Under the pieces are notes generated by a model. That model ran no database searches and was not told the DNA's origin. It saw only the letters and a list, made by a program, of their open reading frames with translations. Shown piece by piece: positions 53,150 through 61,075 of a stretch of DNA of 64,000 bases. The stretch spans positions 1 through 64,000 of the forward strand of contig UQFG01000006.1 in assembly GCA_900540175.1 (NCBI GenBank), in the 5' to 3' direction. A program made the translations under genes and the position numbers. How positions within the stretch are numbered: position 1 is the stretch's first letter; every line of letters starts with the position of its first letter. Source of the DNA: an uncultured Mollicutes bacterium (lineage in GTDB: Bacteria; Bacillota_I; Bacilli_A; Acholeplasmatales; Anaeroplasmataceae).

Positions 53150-53171
53150 AGTATCACCTACTAATACTATG
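53147..53171 (-). promoter_or_regulatory. Inverted repeat around the murC start with the SD in the loop
   Basis: On the minus strand CATAGTAT and ATACTATG form an 8-bp stem; the loop holds AGTAGGTG, the only SD, and the second arm ends with the murC ATG. It could modulate murC translation. No T-run follows, so it is not a terminator. Confidence 0.45.
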
Positions 53172-53187
53172 CGGCATTCAAAGCATC

Positions 53188-53505
53188 TTATACGACTTTT
53201 TTATATGACCACTGATACTTTTTCAAATCGACTTTATGATTTTGATTCAGCACGATCCCTTCTTCTTCCAACAAAGCGCGTTGATTGGGAAAAACTGCCG
53301 ATAAACGACCGTCTGAATGAATCACCCGATGACATGGATAGATTCCGAAGGAATCGGAAATGCTTAAGATTTTTCCGACCAAACGGGCATTTTTCGGACA
53401 ATCGGCCAATTCGGCGATTTGCCGATACGTTGCGACATATCCTTTCGGAATCTCCGAAACAATCGCTAAAATTTCAAAAATAAACGGTTCGTTTAAACCT
53501 TTCAT
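53188..53505 (-). CDS. Short MGMT-family protein (O6-alkylguanine transferase DNA-binding domain)
   Basis: The 105-residue protein consists only of the MGMT DNA-binding/active-site domain: FEILAIVSEIPKGYVATYRQ, ARLVGKILS and YPCHRVIHSDGRL with the acceptor Cys at 58. Alkyltransferase-like (Atl) proteins of this size usually have Trp in place of this Cys; here Cys is kept, so alkyl transfer is possible. The ATG at 53505 follows GGTGGAAAAC. It lies 38 bases before murC. Confidence 0.8.
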   Translation of the reverse strand: MKGLNEPFIFEILAIVSEIPKGYVATYRQIAELADCPKNARLVGKILSISDSFGIYPCHRVIHSDGRLSAVFPNQRALLEEEGIVLNQNHKVDLKKYQWSYKKVV

Positions 53506-53555
53506 GTTTTCCACCGGTACCTTTCATTTTATTTATTTTACAAAAAAAGCGCAAA

Positions 53556-53578
53556 AAGAAAAGAGGATTTCTCCTCTT
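53556..53578 (-). terminator. Terminator of the surface-protein operon
   Basis: On the minus strand AAGAGGA and TCCTCTT form a stem around GAAA, followed by TTCTTTTTG, just after the stop at 53588. Confidence 0.65.
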
Positions 53579-53587
53579 TAGACGATT

Positions 53588-55093
53588 TTAGGCCGAAAGC
53601 GTAAAATCAAGTGCCGCATCGGTAATGGAATGATAAAACGTTCCTTGTTGGTAATAGTAATAAAAATCGCTTTTTTGCGTGAACAAACCGATGATTGTTT
53701 TAGAGCCGTCGTTTAAATGATCACACTCCAGCAAATACCAAATTTGGCCGTCGATTTCATATTCAATCAACCCATCTGAAGAATCACGCCGAATATAAAA
53801 TCGTGCTTTATCTCCTAAACTTTGATCGACGTTACGACGCTCGTGATAAACCAAAACCGTATCGATTTTTTCAATTGAAGGCATAACATATCGAATCCAA
53901 TATGCCATAGCAAGCATATTCACAAGATCGCTTTTCGACGTTACGGAAGACGAGTCGATAACATCAATGACCGGGGCATTGTTTCCTGTATCGTAGGAAA
54001 TACGGGTCGAAAGTTGCGATAATTCTTCTTCAAACGAACGCCGTCTGAATATTTCATACGTCATGTTTCGAAAATTGGATTCCTTAACATTATCCAGTGC
54101 ATTATAAAGTGCGTATTCCAACTGATTGTTAGTATGACCGATAAAATGGCAATGGTCAATGGTCGTAACAGAAACTCCATCCACCGTACCTACTGTCATA
54201 TTTTTATTCAGCGTTAATCCACTCACTAGATTTTGGGCTCGGTTCAAAGGCATTCGACTCAAATCAAATGTAAGAGCGCGCGGATAAGAAGCCAGTTGTT
54301 CGTACCAAGAAGGCAGATACAAAGATTGCTTTTTAAAATCAATTTCCTTGCCGATGCCGACATTGGGCAAAACAATTCGCAGTGCATAGTCATGTTCGGT
54401 TTCACCGTCAATCGTGTAATGACCGTTCATTGTTACTTTTTTCGTTTCTTCCACCAGACCGGAAACCGCATCGTAAACGGCAACATCCAGCGTGTAAGAA
54501 AAAACATTTTCCAAACCGAAAAGAATCGGCACAATGCCGTCTAATGCATTACTGGTAAAACGACTGACCGCAAATTGCGAAAAATCCAATATGACAATCA
54601 ATTCTTTTTCGATCATACAAGGCGAGTTTTCATAAATGGCAAACGATAAAATCGGATCGTGTTCCGATACCGCCAGTCCGTTGGCGATCAACTCATCATC
54701 GCTCATTGTCAAACCGGAAAGAACGGTTCCGTCTTCAGCCAGTAAATTCCCGTCCTCATCGCATTTGTATCCTCGAAGTGTATAATTGGCTCTTTTCAAT
54801 TCGGATAAAGTAGATAAAGGCAAACTATTTTGAACCGTCATGATTCCCGAACCCGAATTGATATTGACGGAAAATCCGCCTGCTTCCAATATCGTTTCCT
54901 GCGTTTCCATTGCCTCCGGTGTAGAGGGAACAACAGGTACACGAGAAAATAAAATCGAACCACTTCCCGTCAATTCTTTTGAAGAAAAAGCAAAGACGAA
55001 AAGAGGGGTACCAACCAAGCAGATCACCATTAACAGGACCGCAAGCATTGTCGCCGTTTTCCGTATGTTCCAAAATTTATTTTTCAACCGCAA
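53588..55093 (-). CDS. Large exported protein of the TasA/SipW-like module
   Basis: The 501-residue protein has a basic N-terminus and a hydrophobic signal segment (about 14-35), then SSKELTGSGSILFSR. The motif TGSGxxxF also follows the signal of the TasA-like protein at 56281 (VTGSGNLSF), suggesting common processing or assembly. The rest is a mostly beta, acidic extracellular domain of unknown family without an LPXTG or second membrane anchor. Its start overlaps the signal peptidase gene by 17 bases. It may be a second subunit or tip of a surface fibre (inference). Confidence 0.7.
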   Translation of the reverse strand: MRLKNKFWNIRKTATMLAVLLMVICLVGTPLFVFAFSSKELTGSGSILFSRVPVVPSTPEAMETQETILEAGGFSVNINSGSGIMTVQNSLPLSTLSELKRANYTLRGYKCDEDGNLLAEDGTVLSGLTMSDDELIANGLAVSEHDPILSFAIYENSPCMIEKELIVILDFSQFAVSRFTSNALDGIVPILFGLENVFSYTLDVAVYDAVSGLVEETKKVTMNGHYTIDGETEHDYALRIVLPNVGIGKEIDFKKQSLYLPSWYEQLASYPRALTFDLSRMPLNRAQNLVSGLTLNKNMTVGTVDGVSVTTIDHCHFIGHTNNQLEYALYNALDNVKESNFRNMTYEIFRRRSFEEELSQLSTRISYDTGNNAPVIDVIDSSSVTSKSDLVNMLAMAYWIRYVMPSIEKIDTVLVYHERRNVDQSLGDKARFYIRRDSSDGLIEYEIDGQIWYLLECDHLNDGSKTIIGLFTQKSDFYYYYQQGTFYHSITDAALDFTLSA

Positions 55094-56246
55094 CCACCTC
55101 CGTTGCCTCCTTTTCCAAAGACGAAGTCGCTTTTTTATCCGAAAAAGGAAGCGGCATCTTCAAAGTGATTTTCTTCACGTATCCGATCGCAATCAATTCT
55201 TCTAAACTCAACAACGGCGGAGCATAATCCGTAAATGCATCCTCTTGTTTGACGAAAGAGAACTCCGCAACCAATTTCAAAAACAATTCTTTGGCATATT
55301 GGATGCCTCGATCGCTTTTTACTTTCAATTCGGCTCGGTAAGAAGAAAGCCATTTGTTTGTTTGACTTTTATCGTTAAGATGGTATTTCTTTTCCGGGAT
55401 TTCTTTCGGGTCGAGTGCGTAATAAAGAACGATCTTTTTCCCTCTTATCTTCAATCGCACCAGCGGATTTCGCCCCGCTTTAAATGTTTCGCCGCTTTTG
55501 GAAATTCGACTTTTCACCCCACGATACGACAAAAAAAAGTTTTTAAGCGTATTGTAACGTTGTTTGATCGATTCATCGGCAACCGACAATCGTCCTAAAA
55601 ACGACCATTTATATTGAATGGATAACACGGGTTCTTCAACGACCGGTGATTCTGTTTGGGGTTCTGCTTCTTCTTTTTCGGTTAAAATCATAATCAATTC
55701 CCAAACCAAATAAATAATCATCAACAGACAAGGTAAAATGATCAAAACGATAATTCCCGACCGTGAAGCCGCAAACCGCAACAAACCGTTTAAAAAAGAA
55801 GGCAAGCGCTGCCCCGTTCCCAATACAAAATCGATCGGAACATAAAATCCGTCGTCACTGACATTGCTGCTTCCTTTTGTCAAATAACACATTCTGCCGA
55901 GATCATCGACCTTGATATCGATAACCTCGTGAATCCAAATATTGTTCAAATCAACGGAAGAAGGATCAAACCAATCCGAATACTCGGCGGTTGCACGATA
56001 AAAAACAAGAATATCGCCGATTTGATAGTCAGATTGTTTGGATATGGAAACAACATCGCCTAAATACAAATCACTGGCTTCCATACTGTTTGATTGGACA
56101 ATTCCCAATCGAAAACCAAAAAAATCCTTTCTCATGGAAAGGGTGGATACAACCATACTGATGGAAAAAAGAAGAACGAGCGTAAACAGAATATCCAACG
56201 CCAATCCAAAAGAACGTTTTAACTTTTCTTTTTTTAAATCGTGCAT
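55077..56246 (-). CDS. SipW-type signal peptidase I with an extra cytoplasmic C-terminal domain
   Basis: The 389-residue protein has an N-terminal helix (about 13-35), the catalytic Ser in QSNSMEASDLYLGDVV (S54), His in IWIHEVIDI (H106) instead of the bacterial Lys, and KGSSNVSDDGFYVP (Asp pair 131-132): the ER/SipW-type Ser-His arrangement. A second helix lies at 165-188. Unusually, about 200 residues follow, predicted cytoplasmic, with FFLSYRGVKSRISKSGETFK and YYALDPKEI; most SipW proteins are near 190 residues. It should process the two exported neighbours. The start is 34 bases after the TasA-like gene. Confidence 0.82.
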   Translation of the reverse strand: MHDLKKEKLKRSFGLALDILFTLVLLFSISMVVSTLSMRKDFFGFRLGIVQSNSMEASDLYLGDVVSISKQSDYQIGDILVFYRATAEYSDWFDPSSVDLNNIWIHEVIDIKVDDLGRMCYLTKGSSNVSDDGFYVPIDFVLGTGQRLPSFLNGLLRFAASRSGIIVLIILPCLLMIIYLVWELIMILTEKEEAEPQTESPVVEEPVLSIQYKWSFLGRLSVADESIKQRYNTLKNFFLSYRGVKSRISKSGETFKAGRNPLVRLKIRGKKIVLYYALDPKEIPEKKYHLNDKSQTNKWLSSYRAELKVKSDRGIQYAKELFLKLVAEFSFVKQEDAFTDYAPPLLSLEELIAIGYVKKITLKMPLPFSDKKATSSLEKEATEVVAVEK

Positions 56247-56280
56247 CGTCTACCTCCTATTCACACTCGCTTCATTCCGC

Positions 56281-56817
56281 CTATTCAGTTGCCGTTTTTG
56301 TTAAACTTAAATTGAAATTAAACATTGCCGTATCGTCCGATCCGGATGCTTCCCCGGTATATGTAATTGTTACGGTAAATGTTTTTTCACCGGCTGCAGC
56401 AACCGTTGCCGTACCACTTTCCGAAACCGAAGCCGTAAACGGTTTTGATTCTTCTACCGTTGCTGTTAAAACGACATCGATCGAATCACTTTGAAAATCA
56501 TTTTTCACTTTTACGGTAAACGTCTTAGCAGCCGTCATATCGGAACTTGTAAATTCCAATCCCGCTACCGCAATATTATTTTGTGTTTGTGTTCCCGGTT
56601 TAAATGTGATTGTTTTTGTAGCCGATGAATCAAATGTAACGCTTGAAGATTCCGAAGATTCCAGTGTGACGGTTGCATAAACATCACTTCCCGTAAAACT
56701 TAAATTACCGCTTCCGGTTACGCTTACTTGAGTAGCCGCCCAAATTCCCACGCATAAAGTGGCTACCACCAATACCAGCGACAAGACGGTTGAGATGATT
56801 CTTATTCTCTTTTTCAT
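56281..56817 (-). CDS. TasA/camelysin-like exported fibre protein
   Basis: The 178-residue protein has a classical signal peptide (KKRIRIISTVLSLVLVVATL, cleaved near GIWAATQ), then VTGSGNLSF and a low-complexity Ser/Thr/Val-rich beta domain without cysteines. Size, signal and the adjacent SipW-type peptidase match TasA/camelysin-type biofilm matrix proteins, though similarity is only at this level. It is the first gene of the operon and probably the major product. The promoter carries an inverted repeat and a cre-like site. Confidence 0.72.
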   Translation of the reverse strand: MKKRIRIISTVLSLVLVVATLCVGIWAATQVSVTGSGNLSFTGSDVYATVTLESSESSSVTFDSSATKTITFKPGTQTQNNIAVAGLEFTSSDMTAAKTFTVKVKNDFQSDSIDVVLTATVEESKPFTASVSESGTATVAAAGEKTFTVTITYTGEASGSDDTAMFNFNLSLTKTATE

Positions 56818-56864
56818 GTTTCTTTCCTTTCCCCTTTTTTACGATTTGAGTCGTATTATATTAG

Positions 56865-56913
56865 ATTGCGTTAATAATTTATCACGCAATTTTCATTTTG
56901 TCAAGCGCTTTCA
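56865..56913 (-). promoter_or_regulatory. Promoter of the surface module with operator-like repeat and cre-like site
   Basis: On the minus strand TTGACA (56904-56899), 17 bases, TAAATT (56881-56876). The inverted repeat ATTGCGT-N12-ACGCAAT (56865-56890) covers the -10 region. TGAAAGCGCTTGACA (56913-56899) overlaps the -35 and contains a cre half-palindrome. Confidence 0.65.
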
Positions 56914-56941
56914 ATCATAAAAATTACATAATTTTATTTTT

Positions 56942-56992
56942 ATAAAAAAATCTGCCTTGTCGTTCGGTGAGTTTGCCTACGACAAAGCAGAT
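56942..56992 (-). terminator. Terminator of the CBS-domain gene
   Basis: On the minus strand ATCTGCTTTGTCGT pairs with ACGACAAGGCAGAT around 15 bases and is followed by TTTTTTT. Confidence 0.85.
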
Positions 56993-57001
56993 ATAGGTGG
57001 C

Positions 57002-57430
57002 TTATTGTTGTTTTTCGAATAGTTCGGATGAAACTCTTTTATACAAATAATCGATGATATCTTTTCTTTTGACAATCCCGATATACATCCCTCTGTCATC
57101 CACCATGGGGATGAAGTTCTGTTCTTTGGATAAATCCATAACCCCGTTAATCGCACCGTTGATATCCAAAGCCCGATACGGACGATATTTTTCAATATCC
57201 CGAATCTTTACTTCTTCGGCCATATGAAGATCGAAATCGCAATGATTTTTTATAAACCGCAAAAGATCTCCTTCCGAAAGCGTCGTTATATAGTGACCTT
57301 CTTCGTCGATAACGGGAATAATCGTAAATTTATGATAATCCATCTTTTCCAATACTTGCCGAATCGTGCTGTCTTGATCGATGTAAAACGTCTTACTTTT
57401 CGGTGTCAAAAAAAACATTAAGTTTACCAA
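57002..57430 (-). CDS. CBS-domain pair protein
   Basis: The 142-residue protein consists of two CBS motifs: DSTIRQVLEKMDYHKFTIIP..GHYITTLSEGDLLRF, then INGVMDLSKEQNFIPMVDDRGMYIG..KRKDIIDYL. It probably binds an adenosyl ligand and acts as a small sensor, like the CbpB type of Firmicutes (inference). The start is a TTG at 57430 behind GGAGGTTAGGCAG; the reading from 57445 overlaps that SD. Confidence 0.82.
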   Translation of the reverse strand: MVNLMFFLTPKSKTFYIDQDSTIRQVLEKMDYHKFTIIPVIDEEGHYITTLSEGDLLRFIKNHCDFDLHMAEEVKIRDIEKYRPYRALDINGAINGVMDLSKEQNFIPMVDDRGMYIGIVKRKDIIDYLYKRVSSELFEKQQ

Positions 57431-57488
57431 CTGCCTAACCTCCAATTCAATACTTTCCTCTTTTATTATACCCGTTTCTTATGCGATT

Positions 57489-58199
57489 TCAAGAAAGGTT
57501 TTTAACTTGCAAGCAGTATAGAATAATTCCACCCGCCACACTGACATTGAGCGATTCGGTATTGCGCATCGGAATATAAATATTCTTTAATCCGAGTGCC
57601 TTGACTTCTTCGGAAATTCCGTTTCCTTCATTACCCAATATAACCGCGATCTTGGAAATAGGCGGCACTTCCGAAAGAGGCATGCCTTGGGTCACATCCG
57701 TTGCGAAAATTTGATAATCCGATAACGTAGCAATAAGGTCAACGGTTTTACCGAAAGCAAAAGAAAGTTTAAAAATGGCACCTTGAGAAGCACGGATCAC
57801 TTTTTCATTGAATAGATCAACCGATCCTTGTCCGACCCAAAAATTGGTAAACCCAAACGCGGCGGCACTTCGCATCAAAGCCCCCATGTTCCCGGGATCC
57901 TGTATCCCATCTAAAATCAAAACCGGGTCGCCGGTTTTCGGTAAAAATTTCATTTGACACAAACCGATTTCTCCAACCAACGTATCGGTACTGCAAATTT
58001 TACGCATCAAACTTGCCTCAATCTGCGTATACCCTTCTTTTTCCTCAATGGAAAAAGCCTCCAGTAAAACACCGGCCAACCGGGCCTCTTGGACAAGGTG
58101 AGGCCCTTCGACAAGATATTGTCGGTCTGATTTGCGATATTTGGCTTGTTTTAAACGAATCAACTGTTTGATTTTTTTATTATCTGCTGATGTAATCAT
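57489..58199 (-). CDS. SpoU/TrmH-family RNA 2'-O-methyltransferase
   Basis: The 236-residue protein has an N-terminal substrate-binding region (ADNKKIKQLIRLKQAKYRKS, YLVEGPHLVQEA) and the knotted SPOUT domain with LDGIQDPGNMGALMRSA, VILGNEGNGISEEV and IPMRNTESLNVSVAGGIIL. It methylates rRNA or tRNA; the target is unknown. The ATG at 58199 has GAGGGAAAG upstream. The gene lies 10 bases after yitT. Confidence 0.88.
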   Translation of the reverse strand: MITSADNKKIKQLIRLKQAKYRKSDRQYLVEGPHLVQEARLAGVLLEAFSIEEKEGYTQIEASLMRKICSTDTLVGEIGLCQMKFLPKTGDPVLILDGIQDPGNMGALMRSAAAFGFTNFWVGQGSVDLFNEKVIRASQGAIFKLSFAFGKTVDLIATLSDYQIFATDVTQGMPLSEVPPISKIAVILGNEGNGISEEVKALGLKNIYIPMRNTESLNVSVAGGIILYCLQVKNLS

Positions 58200-58209
58200 A
58201 CTTTCCCTC

Positions 58210-59094
58210 TTACATAATCGTTTTGCGGGCAAATTTTCCGACTAAATTTTTTGCCGGCGCAATCACTATAAAAACTTTCGGATCGATTGTTAAACAGATT
58301 TTTTTGGCCCGGGCAATTTCATAGGACGTCAGAATCACAAAAGCATCCTTTTTAATTTCATGCGTATAGGCTCCTTCGACACTAATCAACGTCACACCTC
58401 GTCCAAGTTCGCTCATCAACCGCGTCGATATTTCGGTGATATGATTGGAAATGATGTCCAATCGGACATAATTGTAAGCCGTATGGATTTTATCGATGAT
58501 CAGCGAAGACACGATGATCCGTATGAACGTATACATGGATATTTCCCAAGCATGGGATAAAACACCGCCGCCGATAAACGCAATACTGCAATTTAAAATC
58601 ATGGTAAACGTTCCGATGGAAATACCTTTTTCAATCGAAAGCGCTTGGGCGACAATATCCAATCCTCCGGTCGACGTTCCGAATCGTAAGGCCAGTCCGT
58701 TGGCGATTCCGGTTACCAATCCGCCGATAATGGCAAATAACAAGATATTGTCCGCAACATCGATTCCGAAGGTATATACCGGAATAAATCCCATCATCAA
58801 AATCGACTGGATCAATACGGAAATCAGCGAATAAACCGAAAAGCGGAGCGAAACTTTTTTTAGTCCGTATATAAAAAGCGGAATATTGAATAAAAAAGTA
58901 AATACACCGAGCGGAATATCCACATCAAAAAGAATTTGAATCATCTGCATGACGATTTGAGATACACCTGTAATTCCGGCTGCATAAAGATTGGCCGGGG
59001 TCAAAAACCACATAACCCCCAATGAATAGACAACCGATGTCGCCAAAACGATCAATAAGTGCATTCCTTCTTCATAAACAACCTTTTTTTTCAT
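58210..59094 (-). CDS. YitT family membrane protein
   Basis: The protein (294 residues) has five or six membrane helices in the first 200 residues, with NLYAAGITGVSQI and ALRFGTSTGGLDIVAQ, and a cytoplasmic DUF2179 domain (about 210-280, GVTLISVEGAYTHEIKKD, VLTSYEIARAKKI). Function is unknown. The ATG at 59094 has GAGGAG upstream. Confidence 0.9.
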   Translation of the reverse strand: MKKKVVYEEGMHLLIVLATSVVYSLGVMWFLTPANLYAAGITGVSQIVMQMIQILFDVDIPLGVFTFLFNIPLFIYGLKKVSLRFSVYSLISVLIQSILMMGFIPVYTFGIDVADNILLFAIIGGLVTGIANGLALRFGTSTGGLDIVAQALSIEKGISIGTFTMILNCSIAFIGGGVLSHAWEISMYTFIRIIVSSLIIDKIHTAYNYVRLDIISNHITEISTRLMSELGRGVTLISVEGAYTHEIKKDAFVILTSYEIARAKKICLTIDPKVFIVIAPAKNLVGKFARKTIM

Positions 59095-59151
59095 CGAAAG
59101 CTCCTCACAATTAAATAATGAAATCATGGATATTATACTCTGAAAACCAAA

Positions 59152-59187
59152 GAAAAAAAAGAGGCAAAAACGGCTTTGCCTCTTTTT
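59152..59187. terminator. Terminator of the SASP gene
   Basis: GAGGCAAAAACGGCTTTGCCTC folds into a stem with A-run before and T-run after, so it could end transcription in both directions. Confidence 0.85.
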
Positions 59188-59196
59188 GATTTGAAA

Positions 59197-59457
59197 TTAG
59201 TTATTTTTACCTTTTTCAAAAAGTTTCTTAGTCATTTCCCCACCGATTCGACCATTTTCTTCGGCAGTGGCATTTTTACCCGGTTGAATACCTAATTCAG
59301 AAGCTACTTCCTGCTTTAAAGCTTCCGTATCTGTTGTTTGTTTCGCACGTTCAACCGCACGTTTGGTGATATTACCACCGATAGAACCGTTTTCTTGAGA
59401 AGTTCTGGAAGCACCTGCATTCGAAGTATTGGACATGGAATTCTTCTTCGTTGCCAT
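59197..59457 (-). CDS. Alpha/beta-type small acid-soluble spore protein
   Basis: The 86-residue protein contains EVASELGI (50-57), matching the germination-protease site E-IASE-FG of SASPs, and the DNA-binding signature twice in related form: ENGSIGGNITKR (22-33) and ENGRIGGEMTKK (67-78). SASPs coat spore DNA and protect it (established knowledge). The first copy is unusual because standard proteins have a single such segment after the protease site. SD GGAGGTGAAATT. It is monocistronic, between yitT and thiI. Confidence 0.82.
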   Translation of the reverse strand: MATKKNSMSNTSNAGASRTSQENGSIGGNITKRAVERAKQTTDTEALKQEVASELGIQPGKNATAEENGRIGGEMTKKLFEKGKNN

Positions 59458-59516
59458 AATTTCACCTCCTCACAGTAAGTATTTTTACCGTGACGGACAA
59501 AATTATACAAATAAAG

Positions 59517-60755
59517 TTATTTCTTTTGGATTTCTTTTAGAACCTCCCGTACTTCCAAACCGAACATCGTCAGATCCAAATCACTGTTTTGATCGATCAC
59601 AAGACTTTGGACATGCGAAACGGCCTCATCCACCAAAGTTTCGTAATCAAAGGCCTGTTCGTAGGCTTCGGCTTTCCATAATTTAGGTGCCGTTGCCGGT
59701 GCTTTGGGAACATAAACCGTACAACAATCCTCAAACGGACGAATGGAAAGATCGTAACAGTCGATCTTTCTGGATAATCGGATAATATCCGTTTTATCGT
59801 ACGTACAAAGCGGCCTTAAAATCGGAAAATTCGTTACACTGTTGATCGTATTCATGCTTTGAAGCGTCTGACTGGCTACTTGCCCGACCGATTCGCCGTT
59901 AATAAGACAAAGACAATGCCGTTTAAGGGATAATTTTTCGGCAATTCGATACATCATGCGGCGCATAATGGTGATATTATAACTTTCCGGTATATGTTCT
60001 AACAAAGCCATATGCAGTTCTTTAAACGGAACCATATGCAAAACAATCCGATCCAACGGTGCATAACGCGCTAATTTTTTAACCAAATCCACCACTTTTT
60101 GAGCGGATTCAATGGAAGTAAGGGGCGTTGATTCAAAATGAATACATTCGATTTCCACACCCTGTTTCATCGCCAGAAAGCCGGCTACGGGTGAATCGAT
60201 TCCGCCCGATAACAACAACATCCCTTTTCCGGCCACACCGACCGGATAACCGCCTAAGGCTTTGATTTCCTGATTGTATAAATAACAAAAATCCCCTTTT
60301 ACTTCCAAATGAAGCGTCAGTTTGGGATGATGCACATCGACTTTCAAAAACTTATGCTTGCTAAGAACATATGCCGAAACCTCTTTGCTGATGGCTAAAG
60401 AAGTCAAAGGATACTGTTTATTGGCTCGTTTGGTTTCCACTTTAAAAGACGTTTCTTCTTGAACTAGTTCTTTCATTAAATCCAGAGCCGTTTTTTTAAT
60501 CGTTTCAAGTTCATTGTCGCATTTGGCAACCAAGGAATAAGAAGAAATTCCGGACACATAATCCAACCGTTTCAATACCGTATCGACCGCTTCGCCATTC
60601 AAATGAATATAGATACGGTCGTATGTTTTTTCGATTTTGACTTTTAAGTCGGCCATTTTTCGATCGACCAACGCATATAAACGATGTAAAAACTCTTTTT
60701 GATTTTTTCCTTTTAACGTTAAATCGCCGAAACGCACCAATATCTGATCGTACAT
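59517..60755 (-). CDS. thiI: tRNA 4-thiouridine synthase / sulfurtransferase ThiI
   Basis: The 412-residue protein has an N-terminal ferredoxin-like and THUMP region (MYDQILVRFGDLTLKGKN to HLEVKGDFCYLYNQE) and a PP-loop ATPase LLSGGIDSPVAGFLAMKQG, then CCTVYVPKAPATAPKL. It adenylates U8 of tRNA. There is no C-terminal rhodanese domain, as in most Firmicutes, so a separate cysteine desulfurase should supply sulfur. The ATG at 60755 follows AGAGGTGG by 6 bases. Confidence 0.94.
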   Translation of the reverse strand: MYDQILVRFGDLTLKGKNQKEFLHRLYALVDRKMADLKVKIEKTYDRIYIHLNGEAVDTVLKRLDYVSGISSYSLVAKCDNELETIKKTALDLMKELVQEETSFKVETKRANKQYPLTSLAISKEVSAYVLSKHKFLKVDVHHPKLTLHLEVKGDFCYLYNQEIKALGGYPVGVAGKGMLLLSGGIDSPVAGFLAMKQGVEIECIHFESTPLTSIESAQKVVDLVKKLARYAPLDRIVLHMVPFKELHMALLEHIPESYNITIMRRMMYRIAEKLSLKRHCLCLINGESVGQVASQTLQSMNTINSVTNFPILRPLCTYDKTDIIRLSRKIDCYDLSIRPFEDCCTVYVPKAPATAPKLWKAEAYEQAFDYETLVDEAVSHVQSLVIDQNSDLDLTMFGLEVREVLKEIQKK

Positions 60756-60875
60756 ATCCATCCACCTCTTCAATCATTATAGCATAACCCGTTTAAAAGT
60801 TCCAATTAAAAAGCACAATCGGATACGATCTTCCGTTTAAAAAGATGTATTTTCGCTCTTTCCGATAAAAAACAA

Positions 60876-60904
60876 TTGACGAAAAAGGGTGTTTATGATA
60901 TAAT
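60876..60904 (+). promoter_or_regulatory. Promoter of rpsD
   Basis: TTGACG (60876-60881), 17 bases, TATAAT (60899-60904): close to consensus, about 170 bases before the rpsD start. Confidence 0.85.
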
Positions 60905-60911
60905 TTTTCAG

Positions 60912-61040
60912 CGTGGGTAAAAAGCAGCTGTCATTTTCTTTATTGCTGCGATCTTAAAGCCTTAAAAGGCATTGCTAGTAATCTTCGCTGCTTTATGGTG
61001 AAAACATAATTTAAGATCCGCATTAAAAAGATGACAAACG
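60912..61040 (+). ncRNA. rpsD leader with a predicted pseudoknot (S4 autoregulatory site)
   Basis: AAAGCAGC (60921-60928) pairs with GCTGCTTT (60987-60994), and GATCTTAAA (60950-60958) pairs with TTTAAGATC (61010-61018). The two helices interleave, giving an H-type pseudoknot. rpsD mRNAs of Firmicutes are bound by S4 in their leader (established knowledge). The gap 60756-61075 holds this and the promoter but no gene. Confidence 0.65.
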
Positions 61041-61075
61041 ATTTTACTCCCTAAAAAAAACAGGAGGAAAAAAAG

